Shown piece after piece: positions 27,079 through 36,182 of a DNA stretch of 64,000 nt. Numbering within the stretch: position 1 is the stretch's first letter; the number at the start of each line of letters is the position of its first letter. Location: contig NZ_JADHDY010000006.1 in the NCBI RefSeq assembly GCF_016820535.1, positions 186,001-250,000 on the forward strand. Reading direction: 5' to 3'. The translations under genes and the position numbers were made by a program. The DNA is from Sporosarcina beigongshangi. GTDB taxonomy: Bacteria > Actinomycetota > Actinomycetes > Actinomycetales > Micrococcaceae. A model generated the notes under the pieces. It saw only the letters and a program-made list of their open reading frames with translations, was not told the origin of the DNA and did not search any database.

Positions 27079-27098
27079 TTTGTCAACCGGTTGCCAAA
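27079..27098. promoter_or_regulatory. LacI-type operator of uxaC-uxuB
   Basis: TTTGTCAACCGGTTGCCAAA is symmetric at 18 of 20 positions and lies in the 63-bp gap between the lacI stop and the uxaC start. The core (27082-27095) matches the GRCAACCGNTTGYC set. Confidence 0.78.
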
Positions 27099-27114
27099 TA
27101 TTGCCATTTCGCTG

Positions 27115-28164
27115 TCAGGCCTCGGGTACGGCCCCTGTCGAGCCGCGCAAAATGAGTTCGGTGGACAGTGTTGAGCCACTGCCCTGGACGGCCTCCCCTG
27201 ACGACTCATCGAGCACCATGGTCAAGGCCGCGACGCCAAGCTCATGGAGGGGCGACTTGATGGTGGACAGCGGCGGCGTGGTGAAGTCGGATCCAAAGAT
27301 GTTGTCAAAACCCAAAATGCTCAGCTCGGCAGGTATGCGGATGCCAGCCGATTGCAGTTCCCGCATGAGGCCAATGGCCATCAGGTCGTTATAGCAGAAC
27401 ACGGCCGTCGCGGCGCCGCCGCGGACAGCCGCTGCGGCATGCCGTCCCCCCTCGACGGTCGGTGCCCCGGAGGCAACCGTGGAGACGGCAATGCCATGCC
27501 ATTCACACCTTGCCTTGATGGTTTCCCATCGCCGGGTGGACATCCATGAGCGTTCCGGCCCGGCAACGTAGGCAATGGACTTGTGCCCCATGTCGGCCAA
27601 GTGCCGCACGGCGTCCGCCACTCCGGCCTCAGTGTCGGCCACCACGGAGCCAACGCCGTCGACTCTCCGGTTGGTGACCACCACCGGCTTCTTCGCGGCA
27701 AGTTGCTGGATGTCCTCATCCGCCAATCGGGGGCTGGCCAGGATCAACGCATCAACCGTGGTCAGCATGCGGCGCGCGGCAGTGAGTTCATGGTCGGCGG
27801 ATTCTGTTGATTCCGCGAGCATCAACGTGTAGTTCCTGGCCGAGGCGGCTGTTTCAGCACCGCGGATGATGTCAAAGAACGCTGGGTTGGTGATGTCGGA
27901 GACTATCAAGCCCACGGTTTGTGTCCTGCCCGTGGGCAGTGCCCGGGCAAAGATGTTGACCTGGTAGTTCAATTCCTCCGCCGCGTCCATGATCTTTTGC
28001 TGGGTCTTTGCGCTGACCCTGCCCGGCTTGCTGAGAGCCCGAGAGACCGTCGAAGGATTGACTCCGGCAAGTTCGGCTATGTCATAAATGGTGGCTGCAG
28101 CTTTTGCCGTCTTGGGACGGGAGGCGCGTTTCCCGACGCCGCCTGGCGTGCTCATCTCAGTCAC
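27115..28164 (-). CDS. LacI-family transcriptional regulator (hexuronate genes)
   Basis: A 349-residue LacI-family repressor. About 24 basic residues precede the helix-turn-helix ATIYDIAELAGVNPSTVSRA, which is followed by the hinge helix and a periplasmic-binding-like effector domain (GLIVSDITNPAFFDIIRGAE). It starts with GTG behind AAGGA. The uxaC operon follows directly, and operator-like sites lie both at its own promoter and before uxaC. A hexuronate or pathway intermediate is the likely effector (inference). Confidence 0.9.
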   Translation of the reverse strand: MTEMSTPGGVGKRASRPKTAKAAATIYDIAELAGVNPSTVSRALSKPGRVSAKTQQKIMDAAEELNYQVNIFARALPTGRTQTVGLIVSDITNPAFFDIIRGAETAASARNYTLMLAESTESADHELTAARRMLTTVDALILASPRLADEDIQQLAAKKPVVVTNRRVDGVGSVVADTEAGVADAVRHLADMGHKSIAYVAGPERSWMSTRRWETIKARCEWHGIAVSTVASGAPTVEGGRHAAAAVRGGAATAVFCYNDLMAIGLMRELQSAGIRIPAELSILGFDNIFGSDFTTPPLSTIKSPLHELGVAALTMVLDESSGEAVQGSGSTLSTELILRGSTGAVPEA

Positions 28165-28175
28165 AGGGGATCCTT

Positions 28176-28189
28176 CGCAATTGGTTGCC
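28176..28189. promoter_or_regulatory. Possible autoregulatory LacI-type operator
   Basis: CGCAATTGGTTGCC lies 11 bp upstream of the lacI start and matches the right half of the operator core perfectly and the left half partly. It would allow autoregulation. Confidence 0.5.
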
Positions 28190-28241
28190 AGTTGTCATGC
28201 TAACCCAAAACCTAGTTCGGTTTTTGCAGGGACCATTAATG

Positions 28242-28285
28242 AGGCAGGCGCCAGCCCCGTCCTTGGACGTGGCTGGCGCCTGCCT
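28242..28285 (-). terminator. Hairpin terminator after the first Gfo/Idh gene
   Basis: Perfect 15-bp arms AGGCAGGCGCCAGCC (28242-28256) and its complement (28271-28285). It lies 14 bp past the stop codon of the oxidoreductase gene at the end of the six-gene peptide-type ABC operon, and upstream of the lacI promoter. Confidence 0.75.
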
Positions 28286-28299
28286 GGGTGCAGCGCTCC

Positions 28300-29466
28300 C
28301 TAGGCGCGTTCGGCGTACTTGCCTTCTTCGCGGATGCGGTCGTTGAGCAGCGTCAGGAACTCGTCCTCGTCGAAGTCCAGGCCGACTTCTTCGCCCTTCC
28401 AGCTGGAGAGGTGGATGGCGTTGGCGAGGCGGACACCGTTGATGCCGTCGGAGCCCGGCGCCAGCAGCGGCGTGCCATCGAGGATGTTCGCAGCAAAGTT
28501 CTCCAGCACGCCCGCGTGCTGGGCACCCCAAACGGATTCAAACTCGACGATTTCCGTGGTGCGCAGCTCGTCCATGTCCAGCTGCCCCATGAACAGCTTG
28601 CGGACGTCGTCCATGCCCATGCTGTCGCTGATTTCGCGTTCCTTCTTCTTCAACCGGGTCACGGTGGCGGTCTTGGAGCCTTCCACCACGATCTTGCCCT
28701 GGTCCCCCAGGATCTCGAAGCGGTCGGTGCCCACCATGTCGTGGGTCGCCGTGACGAACGTTCCGGTGGCGCCATTGCCGTAGTCAACAAGTGCGGTGAC
28801 CTCGTCCTCCACGGCAATGTCGCGCCGGAAGCCATAGGAGACCTTGGCAAAAACGGACTTCGGCACTCCGCAGATCCACTGCCACAGATCCAGCTGGTGC
28901 GGAGCCTGGTTGACGAGGACGCCGCCGCCCTCTCCGCCCCACGTTGCACGCCAGGCGCTGGAGTCGTAGTAGCCCTGGGGACGCCACCAGTTGGTGATGA
29001 TCCAGTTGGTGCGCAGGATATTGCCGATCTCGCCGTTGTCGACGATTTCCTTCAGGCGCTGGTACAGCGGGTTGTTGCGCTGGTTGAACATGATGGCGAA
29101 GGACAGCTCCGGCTTGCTCGCGGCAAACTCGTTCAGCTCCTTGACCTGCTTGGTGTAGACCCCGGCCGGCTTCTCCACCAAGGCGTGGATGTCGCGCTTG
29201 AGCGCCTCGATGCCCATTTCCGGGTGAAGGAAGTGGGGAACGCAGGTGACGACCGCATCCACGTCGCCACTTTCCATCATGGCAATGTAGTCGTCAAAGA
29301 CGTTGACGCCGGGGTAGGTTGAGGCCGCCAGCTCACGCTTTGCCGGGTCAGTGTCAGTGATGGCACCGATTTCCATGTTGGGAACCATGCCGTCGGTGAT
29401 GAACTTGGCGTAGGCGCCGCCCTGCTGGCCGAGACCGATGATCCCGATGCGTACTTTCTTGCTCAC
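28300..29466 (-). CDS. Gfo/Idh/MocA-family oxidoreductase (pair 1)
   Basis: A 388-residue NAD(P)-dependent sugar oxidoreductase. The GTG at 29466 is chosen: it follows GGAG and begins SKKVRIGIIGLGQQGG, the Rossmann motif. The longer open frame only translates the GC-rich tandem repeat upstream. The catalytic Lys lies in the EKPAGVY motif (about residue 100). The family oxidises or reduces sugars, including inositols and, in some members, the C3 hydroxyl of glycosides. It is the last gene of an operon with an isomerase and a peptide-type ABC importer. Confidence 0.87.
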   Translation of the reverse strand: MSKKVRIGIIGLGQQGGAYAKFITDGMVPNMEIGAITDTDPAKRELAASTYPGVNVFDDYIAMMESGDVDAVVTCVPHFLHPEMGIEALKRDIHALVEKPAGVYTKQVKELNEFAASKPELSFAIMFNQRNNPLYQRLKEIVDNGEIGNILRTNWIITNWWRPQGYYDSSAWRATWGGEGGGVLVNQAPHQLDLWQWICGVPKSVFAKVSYGFRRDIAVEDEVTALVDYGNGATGTFVTATHDMVGTDRFEILGDQGKIVVEGSKTATVTRLKKKEREISDSMGMDDVRKLFMGQLDMDELRTTEIVEFESVWGAQHAGVLENFAANILDGTPLLAPGSDGINGVRLANAIHLSSWKGEEVGLDFDEDEFLTLLNDRIREEGKYAERA

Positions 29467-29510
29467 TGGTGTTGCTCCGTTTCGTTGCTGTAAATCATGT
29501 GAATTTCCGG

Positions 29511-29713
29511 GCGAGGGGCCCCCGGCCGAGGTACGAGGCCGGGGGCGGGTTGGGCCCACGCCCGCGAGGGGCCCCGGCCGAGGTACGAGGCCGGGTGCGG
29601 GTTGGGCCCACGCCCGCGAGGGGCCCCCGGCCGAGGTACGAGGCCGGGTGCGGGTTGGGCCCACGCCCGCGAGGGGCCCCCGGCCGAGGTACGAGGCCGG
29701 GGGGCGGGTGGGG
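29511..29713. repeat. 52-53 bp tandem repeat, 3.8 copies, each with a hairpin
   Basis: Copies begin at 29511, 29564, 29616 and 29669; the second is one base shorter and the last is partial. Each unit starts GCGAGGGGCC and contains arms CCCGGCC and GGCCGGG around GAGGTACGA, plus a palindromic TGGGCCCA. The array fills almost the whole 248-bp gap between the isomerase and oxidoreductase genes inside one operon. It could slow or partly stop transcription there. Copy number may vary between strains. Confidence 0.9.
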
Positions 29714-29714
29714 A

Positions 29715-30575
29715 CTAGAACAGGTCAGCGAAGCCCATGGCGGTGAGGTTGCGGTGTGAGGTTTCAAGGACGTCCCACACGGTGCGGCCGTAGAGCTCGT
29801 CCTGTTCAACCAGCAGGTACTGTGCACCGGCGGCCTGGGCCGCAGGAATGATGGAAGGGAAGTCCAGGTTGCCTTCCCCCACCTCGGCAAACTGGACCAC
29901 GTTCTTGAACTCGGTCATGAAGTTGGCGAAGTCGCCGGTTTCCAGGTAGCCCAGCGCGGACTCGGGCAGCATGCCGATCCGGTAGTCCTTCAAGTGCACC
30001 ATGGCCGTGTTGCCGGCGTACTTTTCCAGGGTGCGAACAGGATCCAGCCCGCCGCGCTGGACCCAGTGGACGTCGATTTCCAGGCCCATCGCCGGCGAGT
30101 TCTCGTTGATGATGTCCAGCATGTACTTGCCGTCAAACTTGGCAAACTCGATGTGGTGGTTGTGGTAATAAAGGCTGAGCCCTTCTTCCTGGAGGCGTTC
30201 GGCGTAGCCGTTGGTCTCCTTGGCGAAGTCGATGACGGCGTCAATGGATGTCATGGCGCCGAAAGGCAGCATGCCGATGCGCAGCAGCTTGGTGTCAAGC
30301 CGCTTGGCGTCGTTGACGATCTTGTCAAAGTCGTCCTTGAGGGATTCACCGGGACGGCCAACGGGCTTTTCCATCATGACTGACAGTGATGCCACGTCCA
30401 TGCCCAGGTCGGTCTGGGCACGCTCCAGCTCGGAGACGTTCTTTTCATCCATGGGGACCTGGGAAACCTCGACGGCGTTGTAGCCCAGTTCGCTGACCTT
30501 GCGGAGGGTCTCAAAGGCGCCCACTTCCGCAAAGCTGTCCTTGAGCATCATTGCCTGTACACCGATTTTTGCCAC
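29715..30575 (-). CDS. Sugar phosphate isomerase/epimerase (TIM-barrel, pair 1)
   Basis: A 286-residue xylose-isomerase-like TIM barrel protein (AP endonuclease 2 family; IolE/hydroxypyruvate isomerase relatives). Metal ligands are likely Glu in YNAVEVSQ, His in LYYHNHHIEF, Asp in LEIDVHWVQRGG and Glu in LLVEQDE. It starts with GTG behind AAAGGA. It lies between the ABC ATPase and the Gfo/Idh oxidoreductase, a combination repeated at 36-38 kb. It probably acts on a keto-sugar made by the oxidoreductase. Confidence 0.85.
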   Translation of the reverse strand: MAKIGVQAMMLKDSFAEVGAFETLRKVSELGYNAVEVSQVPMDEKNVSELERAQTDLGMDVASLSVMMEKPVGRPGESLKDDFDKIVNDAKRLDTKLLRIGMLPFGAMTSIDAVIDFAKETNGYAERLQEEGLSLYYHNHHIEFAKFDGKYMLDIINENSPAMGLEIDVHWVQRGGLDPVRTLEKYAGNTAMVHLKDYRIGMLPESALGYLETGDFANFMTEFKNVVQFAEVGEGNLDFPSIIPAAQAAGAQYLLVEQDELYGRTVWDVLETSHRNLTAMGFADLF

Positions 30576-30646
30576 GTTGTTCCTTTCGTTGGCCGGGCCC
30601 TGGGTGTGGTCCGGCAGATTGTTGCACTGAAGCCTGTAACTACAGG

Positions 30647-31537
30647 CTAGGCAGTGGCCCCGCTCATTTCTGCCTTCCGCTGTGCTTCCAGCAGTTCATG
30701 CCTGTCATTGCGCCGCTTGGCCTGCCGGTCCGGGTCGGGGACCGGCGAGGCCAGCAGCAACCGCTGCGTGTAGGGGTGACGCGGTTCCCGGGTGACCTGT
30801 TCCGAGGTGCCCTGCTCCACAATTTCGCCGTGGTACATGACGGCGACGCGGTGGCTGATGTGGCGGACCACGTCCAGGTCGTGGGAGACGAACAGGTAGG
30901 AGACACCGGTGTCCCGTTGGATCTGCAGGAACAGGTCCAACACCACGGCCTGGGTGGAGAGGTCCAGGGCGCTGACGGGCTCATCGCACACAATGAGTTT
31001 GGGCGAGAGTGCCAGGGCCCGGGCAATGGCGACGCGCTGGCGCTGCCCGCCGCTGAATTCACGGGGAAGGCGGTTGAGGGCATCCGACGGCAGCCCCACC
31101 TGGTCCAGCAGTTCCTTGACCCGTTTGCGGGCAACGGCAGGTTCCTGCCCCTGCACCCTGAGCGGTTCAGAGAGGATGTCGCCGATTTGCAGCGAGGGGT
31201 TCAGGGAGGTGTAGGGGTCCTGGAACACCACCTGCAGGTCCTTGCCCAGGCTGCGGCGTTCGCCTCGTGAGGCGTGGCTGATGTCGTTGCCTTCGAACGT
31301 GATCGTGCCGCTCGTGACGGGCGCAAGGCCCAGCACGGCCCGGCCGAGGGTGGTCTTGCCGGAGCCGGATTCACCCACCAGGCCCAGGGTTTCCCCCGGC
31401 TTGATGTTGATGTTGATGTCGGTCAATGCCCGGAAGGGCTTGCGGCGGAAGCCTTTCAGGGGGTACTCCACGTCCAGGCCCGCCACTGTCAGGAGGTCGG
31501 GGCCGGCGGCTGGGGTGTTTACGTCTGCGGCGCTCAT
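30647..31537 (-). CDS. Oligopeptide/glycoside-type ABC ATP-binding protein (DppF/OppF-like)
   Basis: A 296-residue ATPase: Walker A GESGSGKT, Q-loop QDPYTSLNP, signature FSGGQRQRVAIA and Walker B LIVCDEP, with a short C-terminal RHPYTQRLL tail typical of OppF/DppF. It overlaps the preceding fused permease-ATPase gene (ATGA). A small hairpin AGCCTGTA/TACAGGCT (30631-30648) covers its stop codon. Confidence 0.9.
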   Translation of the reverse strand: MSAADVNTPAAGPDLLTVAGLDVEYPLKGFRRKPFRALTDININIKPGETLGLVGESGSGKTTLGRAVLGLAPVTSGTITFEGNDISHASRGERRSLGKDLQVVFQDPYTSLNPSLQIGDILSEPLRVQGQEPAVARKRVKELLDQVGLPSDALNRLPREFSGGQRQRVAIARALALSPKLIVCDEPVSALDLSTQAVVLDLFLQIQRDTGVSYLFVSHDLDVVRHISHRVAVMYHGEIVEQGTSEQVTREPRHPYTQRLLLASPVPDPDRQAKRRNDRHELLEAQRKAEMSGATA

Positions 31538-33405
31538 TGGGCCAGCTCCTTCTCGTCGGACTCGTCATCACGGACGGCGGCTTCCGCCGCCGTCATGCCG
31601 GCGGATACCAGCATGGTCATGGGTTCCTTGCCTTCTAGCATGGAGCCAAGGAGCTTTTGCGTGTAGGGGTCCTTCGGGTTGCGCAGGACCTCCCGGACGT
31701 CGCCGTCCTCGACCAACCGGCCGTTCTGCATGACGGCAACGCGGTCACAGAGGTCGGCGACGACGCCGAAGTTGTGCGTCACCAGGATCACCCCGACACC
31801 CAACCGCTTTTGCAGGTCCCTGATCAGGTCCAGGACGTCGGCCTGGACAGTGACGTCCAGTGCCGTGGTCGGCTCGTCGGCGATGATGAGGTCCGGCTCG
31901 CAGCTGATGGCGCCGGCGATCAGGACACGCTGGGCCATTCCGCCGGACACTTCGTGTGGGTAGGCATCGAAGGTCTTTTGGGGGAAGCGGATGCCGACGT
32001 CGTCCAACAGCTTGAGAGCTCGTTGGCGCGCCTCGGCCTTGGAAATTTTCAGCACCCGCACCATGGGGGTGACCAGTTGGTAGCCGATGGTGAAGGCCGG
32101 GTCCAGGTTGCTCATGGGTTCCTGGGGAATGTAGGAGATCCGCTTGCCCCGGAATTCACTGAGCCGGGCCTGGCTGACGCGGTCCTCGGTGGGCGCCACC
32201 GTGAACTTGCCGTCGAATTGAATGCTGCCGGCCACAATGCGGGCATTGTCAGGCAGCAGTCCAAGGATGGAGAAGGCGGTTTGGGACTTTCCGGAACCGG
32301 ATTCGCCGACGATGCCGAGCACCTCGCCGCGGTCGACGTGGAAGGAAACGTCATCGACGACTTTTTTGATGGAACCATCGGCCTGGGGGTAGCCGACGCC
32401 CAGGTGGGAGACCTTGACCAGGTGGTGTTCGGTGCCGGACTCCACGGTGGCAGAGATGGTGCGTTCGGGACGGTGGCGGGTTGTTGCCAGTTCCGCCTGG
32501 GCGGTGTTGCTGCCGCGCTTGGGCGCCTTGATCTTCTCTGCGTCCTCCAAGGCATCCCGGATGGCATTGCCCAAGAGCACCAGGGCACCGATGGTCAGGC
32601 CGATGGCCAGCACCGGCCAGACCAGCAGCACGGGGCTGAGGTAGATGTTCTTGAAGCCCTCATTGAGCATGACACCCCAAGTGGCCACGGACGGGTCACC
32701 CAGGCCCAGGAACTCGAGCCCCGACTGGATGGCGATGGCCACGCCGCAGATGACGGCTGTTTGGATGATGATGGGGGCCCGCACGACCGAGAAGATGTGG
32801 CGGGAGAGGATGGTGGCGTCGCTGAGCCCGGCCACGCGCGCCGCGTCGACGTACAACTCGTTGCGCACCGACTGGACGGCAGTGCGTGTCAGCCGGAAAT
32901 ATCCCGGTGCCATGAGGATGCCGAAGGCGACCATGGAGATCCAGACGGACGGGCCAACGGCGGCCCGAACCGTCAACAACACGATGATGCCGGGAAGGCT
33001 CATCAGGACGTTGACCAGCCAGTTGGAAACGCCGTCGAACTTGCCGCCGTAGTAGCCGGCGATCAGCCCGGAAGGGAGTCCGATCGCGATGGCAACGCCA
33101 GCGCACAGCAGCGCTGACAGCAAGGTGGTGCGGGCGCCGAAGACCAGCCGGCTCCAGACGTCCCGCCCGACACTGTCGGTCCCGAGGATGTTGACGGCGT
33201 CCCCGGGCGAGAGAGTCTTGCCGATGTCTGCGAAGTTCGGGTCAAAGGGGGCCAGCACGTTGGCCAGCACCGCGAGTACCACCATGAAAAGCAACACAAC
33301 CACGGAGGCCAGGCCCATGGGGTTCTTCAGAATCTTCTTGACGGGGTGGGAACGGACCACCGTCCCTGTCTGGCCGACGAGGTCGTCGGGCTGAATCATG
33401 CTCAT
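31534..33405 (-). CDS. Fused ABC permease and ATPase (DppC-DppD fusion)
   Basis: A 623-residue fusion: an OppC/DppC permease (residues about 1-300, six helices, with EAA-like loop DAARVAGLSDATILSRH) and a DppD-type ATPase (about 330-600). The ATPase carries Walker A GESGSGKSQT, signature VSGGMAQRVLIA and Walker B LIIADEP. The ATG at 33405 overlaps the stop of the DppB gene (ATGA), which decides against the upstream start. With DppB, DppF and the lipoprotein it makes a complete importer. Confidence 0.9.
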   Translation of the reverse strand: MSMIQPDDLVGQTGTVVRSHPVKKILKNPMGLASVVVLLFMVVLAVLANVLAPFDPNFADIGKTLSPGDAVNILGTDSVGRDVWSRLVFGARTTLLSALLCAGVAIAIGLPSGLIAGYYGGKFDGVSNWLVNVLMSLPGIIVLLTVRAAVGPSVWISMVAFGILMAPGYFRLTRTAVQSVRNELYVDAARVAGLSDATILSRHIFSVVRAPIIIQTAVICGVAIAIQSGLEFLGLGDPSVATWGVMLNEGFKNIYLSPVLLVWPVLAIGLTIGALVLLGNAIRDALEDAEKIKAPKRGSNTAQAELATTRHRPERTISATVESGTEHHLVKVSHLGVGYPQADGSIKKVVDDVSFHVDRGEVLGIVGESGSGKSQTAFSILGLLPDNARIVAGSIQFDGKFTVAPTEDRVSQARLSEFRGKRISYIPQEPMSNLDPAFTIGYQLVTPMVRVLKISKAEARQRALKLLDDVGIRFPQKTFDAYPHEVSGGMAQRVLIAGAISCEPDLIIADEPTTALDVTVQADVLDLIRDLQKRLGVGVILVTHNFGVVADLCDRVAVMQNGRLVEDGDVREVLRNPKDPYTQKLLGSMLEGKEPMTMLVSAGMTAAEAAVRDDESDEKELAQ

Positions 33406-34343
33406 GAGACACGCACCTTGGGGTTCAGCCAACCGTTGATGAGATCCACCAGCAAGTTGACGATGATAACGATGACAACCGTGTACAGGACCACGCCCAT
33501 AACGAGCGGAATGTCGCCCATGCTCGTGGACTGCACCGCCAGCGCGCCCATGCCGGGCAACGCGAAGATTTGTTCAATGATGACCACGCCGCCAAGCATG
33601 CCCACAAATTTCAGGCTCAACACTGTCAATGCGGCCGGCGCGGCGCTGCGCAGGACGTGCTTGAACAGAATTTCCCACTCGGGGATGCCGCGGCTGCGCA
33701 GCGTTCGCACGTAGTCCCTTTCCATCTGCTTGATGACGGCGCTGCGAACCTGTTGGGCGACGCTCGCGACACCGTTGATCAGCAGTGCGATGACCGGAAG
33801 TGTCATGGAGGCCACCCAGGCGTTCATGCCGGCATCCGGGGAGATGCTGCTGGTGGCCGGGAAAAAGTGGAGGTTGATGGCGAAGACGGCAACCAGGACG
33901 ATGCCGAGCACGAAGTCGGGAATGGCGTCACCGAGAACTGCGGCACCCTGCACGAGCCGGTCAATCCAGCCACGCTTGATGGCCGCGGCCATGCCCAGGA
34001 GCGTGGCCACAATGGTAATGCAGAGCATGGCGACGACCACCAGGGTCAGCGTGATGGGCAGTCGGGTGGTGATGGCGCCAATCACCGGTTCGGAATTGAA
34101 CCACGAGGCCCCGAAATTGCCCTGGACGGCCTGGCCTGCCCACTCAAAGAACCGGACCAGCAGCGGCCGGTCGAGGCCGAGTTCAACTTCCTTGGCCGCG
34201 ACCTGTTCCTGGCTGGCGAACTCACCAAGGATGTTGCGGGCAATGTTTGTGCTGGAAAAGTACAGCAGGCAGTAAGTGAAGAAGGAGATCGCAACGAGCA
34301 CCGAGATGCCGGAAACGATTCGTTTGAGAATGAAGGAAACCAT
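33402..34343 (-). CDS. Oligopeptide/glycoside-type ABC permease (DppB-like)
   Basis: A 313-residue permease of the OppB/DppB type with six helices. The loop YVRTLRSRGIPEWEILFKHV and the preceding VRSAVIKQMERD are the family signature. It is coupled to the fused permease-ATPase gene. Peptide-type importers of this class also carry oligosaccharides and glycosides in actinobacteria, which would fit the sugar enzymes encoded in this operon. Confidence 0.9.
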   Translation of the reverse strand: MVSFILKRIVSGISVLVAISFFTYCLLYFSSTNIARNILGEFASQEQVAAKEVELGLDRPLLVRFFEWAGQAVQGNFGASWFNSEPVIGAITTRLPITLTLVVVAMLCITIVATLLGMAAAIKRGWIDRLVQGAAVLGDAIPDFVLGIVLVAVFAINLHFFPATSSISPDAGMNAWVASMTLPVIALLINGVASVAQQVRSAVIKQMERDYVRTLRSRGIPEWEILFKHVLRSAAPAALTVLSLKFVGMLGGVVIIEQIFALPGMGALAVQSTSMGDIPLVMGVVLYTVVIVIIVNLLVDLINGWLNPKVRVS

Positions 34344-34381
34344 GGGTGCTCCAGGGTGGAGGGATCAAGGATGGGGAAGAA

Positions 34382-34410
34382 GTGCCGGGGACGGAATCCG
34401 CCCCCGGCAC
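34382..34410 (-). terminator. Hairpin between binding-protein and permease genes
   Basis: Arms of 13 bp (34382-34394 and 34398-34410) with one mismatch. Such a hairpin just after a binding-protein gene is usually an attenuator that keeps the binding protein in excess over the membrane subunits. Confidence 0.65.
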
Positions 34411-34417
34411 GATGCCG

Positions 34418-35941
34418 TTACTTTGCGGGCGCGTAGTTGTAGATGGACGGCACGGCCTGCTGCAACTGCGGCTGTACGTCGATCTTCTTGTTGCTGAAGT
34501 ACATCTGGTTCAGGCGGAACAGCGGCAGGAACCAGGCATTCTTTGTCAGGTACTCATTGACCTTTTTCGCTTCGTCAGCGCTCTTGTCCCCACCGTTCTG
34601 GACTGCCTGGATCAAGGCGGTCAGGTCCGGGGTCTCGCTCTTGAACGGGTTGTACAGCGCGGAGGTGGAGACCATCTGGTTGATGGCAACCCATGGCTCT
34701 CCCTGGTAGAGCTGGAAGGTTGCTGCCGAGTACTTGCCCGCGGCCATGTCCGAGACCAGGTTCGCCGGCGGAATGGTCTCAGTTTCGAGCTTGATGCCCA
34801 CGTCGGCCAGCTGCTGCTTGTACACGGCGTTGACACCGTCGAATGCGGCAACGGTCGGAATTTTCAGCGTGAATCCGTCGGGGTAGCCGGCTTCAGCCAG
34901 CAGGGCCTTGGCCTTGGCGGGGTCGTAGGGGTATGTGTTGTCCAGCTCCGGCACGTAGGCGCCACTTTCTGGGCCAAACACCTGCTCGGTGACAGTGCCT
35001 TCATTGAGGTACTGCTGCTCGAGGATCGTTTTGCGGTCAAAGGCGTAGTTGATGGCCTGACGGACCTTGACATCGCCCAGGGCGGGGGTGATCGCGCCGT
35101 CGCGGTCAAACAGGAGGATGCCGTGCCAGTCCACCTGGCTCTTGTGCGCCACCATGCCGGAGCCCTCGGCCTGCTTGCCCGACTTGGGGTCCAGCAGCGC
35201 CGCATCAACCTGGCCGGAGACCAGTGCATTGGTGCGGGCCGTCAGGTCCACGAGGTACTTGATGGTGATCTTGTCAAACTTCTGCAAGTCCTTGTCCCAG
35301 TAACCCTCACGCTTGGTGAAGACGTACTGGGATCCCTTGACGGAGCTGGCCTTGTCATAAACGTACGGGCCGGAACCATCCGGATCGGTCTTGATGCCCT
35401 CGGTGCCTATGGCCTTCGGGCTCGCCACGAAGCCGAGTGCCTGCGTCAGGTAATAGGTGAACGCTGGGTCCGGAGCATTGAGAGTGATGGTGATCGTGGC
35501 AGGGTCAATGACGTCGACGCTCTTCAGCGACGCTGCCTGGTAGGCATCCTGGCCCTTGGCTTCCTTGAAGCGGTCCAGGTTGGCCTTGGCTGCCGTGGCG
35601 TCGAACTTGGTGCCGTCACTGAAGGTGACATCGGTGCGCAGCTTCAGGGTCAGGACGGTGTGGTCCTCGTTGTAGGTCCACTCGGTGGCAAGCATCGGTT
35701 CCAGTTCACCGCCCGGGGCCCGGCGGATCAGGGAGTCGTAGACGGCCTGGTAGAACGGCATCGTGTGGCCAATGTGCGCGTCGGTGGGATCAAAGGTCTT
35801 CATGTCATTGACGCTGCCCAGTGTGAGCGTCGTGGCAGCGGCTCCGTTGTTGCCTCCGCCACCGCCGCCGCCACAGGCGGTCAGGGCAAGCGCCGCGGCA
35901 GTAAGCACTGCCACGACTGTGGATTTTGGACCAAACTTCAT
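34418..35941 (-). CDS. ABC transporter substrate-binding lipoprotein (family 5)
   Basis: A 507-residue family 5 binding protein. The ATG at 35941 is chosen: it follows GAGGAG and starts a lipoprotein signal with lipobox LTAC and a glycine-rich tether. Family segments include LEPMLATEWTYNEDHTVLTL and VRQAINYAFDR. It is the first gene of an operon SBP-DppB-DppCD-DppF-isomerase-Gfo/Idh. The ligand is more likely an oligosaccharide or glycoside than a peptide, given its partners (inference). A LacI-type operator lies about 110 bp upstream. Confidence 0.9.
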   Translation of the reverse strand: MKFGPKSTVVAVLTAAALALTACGGGGGGGNNGAAATTLTLGSVNDMKTFDPTDAHIGHTMPFYQAVYDSLIRRAPGGELEPMLATEWTYNEDHTVLTLKLRTDVTFSDGTKFDATAAKANLDRFKEAKGQDAYQAASLKSVDVIDPATITITLNAPDPAFTYYLTQALGFVASPKAIGTEGIKTDPDGSGPYVYDKASSVKGSQYVFTKREGYWDKDLQKFDKITIKYLVDLTARTNALVSGQVDAALLDPKSGKQAEGSGMVAHKSQVDWHGILLFDRDGAITPALGDVKVRQAINYAFDRKTILEQQYLNEGTVTEQVFGPESGAYVPELDNTYPYDPAKAKALLAEAGYPDGFTLKIPTVAAFDGVNAVYKQQLADVGIKLETETIPPANLVSDMAAGKYSAATFQLYQGEPWVAINQMVSTSALYNPFKSETPDLTALIQAVQNGGDKSADEAKKVNEYLTKNAWFLPLFRLNQMYFSNKKIDVQPQLQQAVPSIYNYAPAK

Positions 35942-36053
35942 TGTTGGCTCCTCGCAGTAAGGGTCGTAATTAGGGGTTGAAAACGCTGGGGGTGTGAGTG
36001 TGGCTTGCACCACATTCGCTGTTACATAAGACACATTACTGCGCCTGCATCTC

Positions 36054-36073
36054 TTTGGCAACCGATTGTCAAA
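36054..36073. promoter_or_regulatory. LacI-type operator upstream of the peptide-type ABC operon
   Basis: TTTGGCAACCGATTGTCAAA is symmetric at 16 of 20 positions. The core (36057-36070) matches GRCAACCGNTTGYC. It lies 113 bp before the start of the binding-protein gene. Confidence 0.75.
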
Positions 36074-36144
36074 AGATGCCACAAATCGTTATCTACTCAC
36101 TGACAATCCGCAGAAAATCAACGATCCAGGAGGACAGATGCCAT

Positions 36145-36158
36145 GACAATCGGGTGTC
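36145..36158. promoter_or_regulatory. Second, weaker LacI-type site
   Basis: GACAATCGGGTGTC is a diverged version of the operator core, 72 bp further upstream of the first site. Two sites at this distance could support looping. Weak match. Confidence 0.4.
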
Positions 36159-36182
36159 AAAACGTCCTATGCCGCCCAGAGG

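Noticed and set aside
29467-29664. N-terminal extension of the Gfo/Idh gene into the tandem repeat
   Set aside because: It would translate the GC-rich repeat into Pro/Arg repeats; the GTG at 29466 has a proper ribosome-binding site and begins the Rossmann motif.
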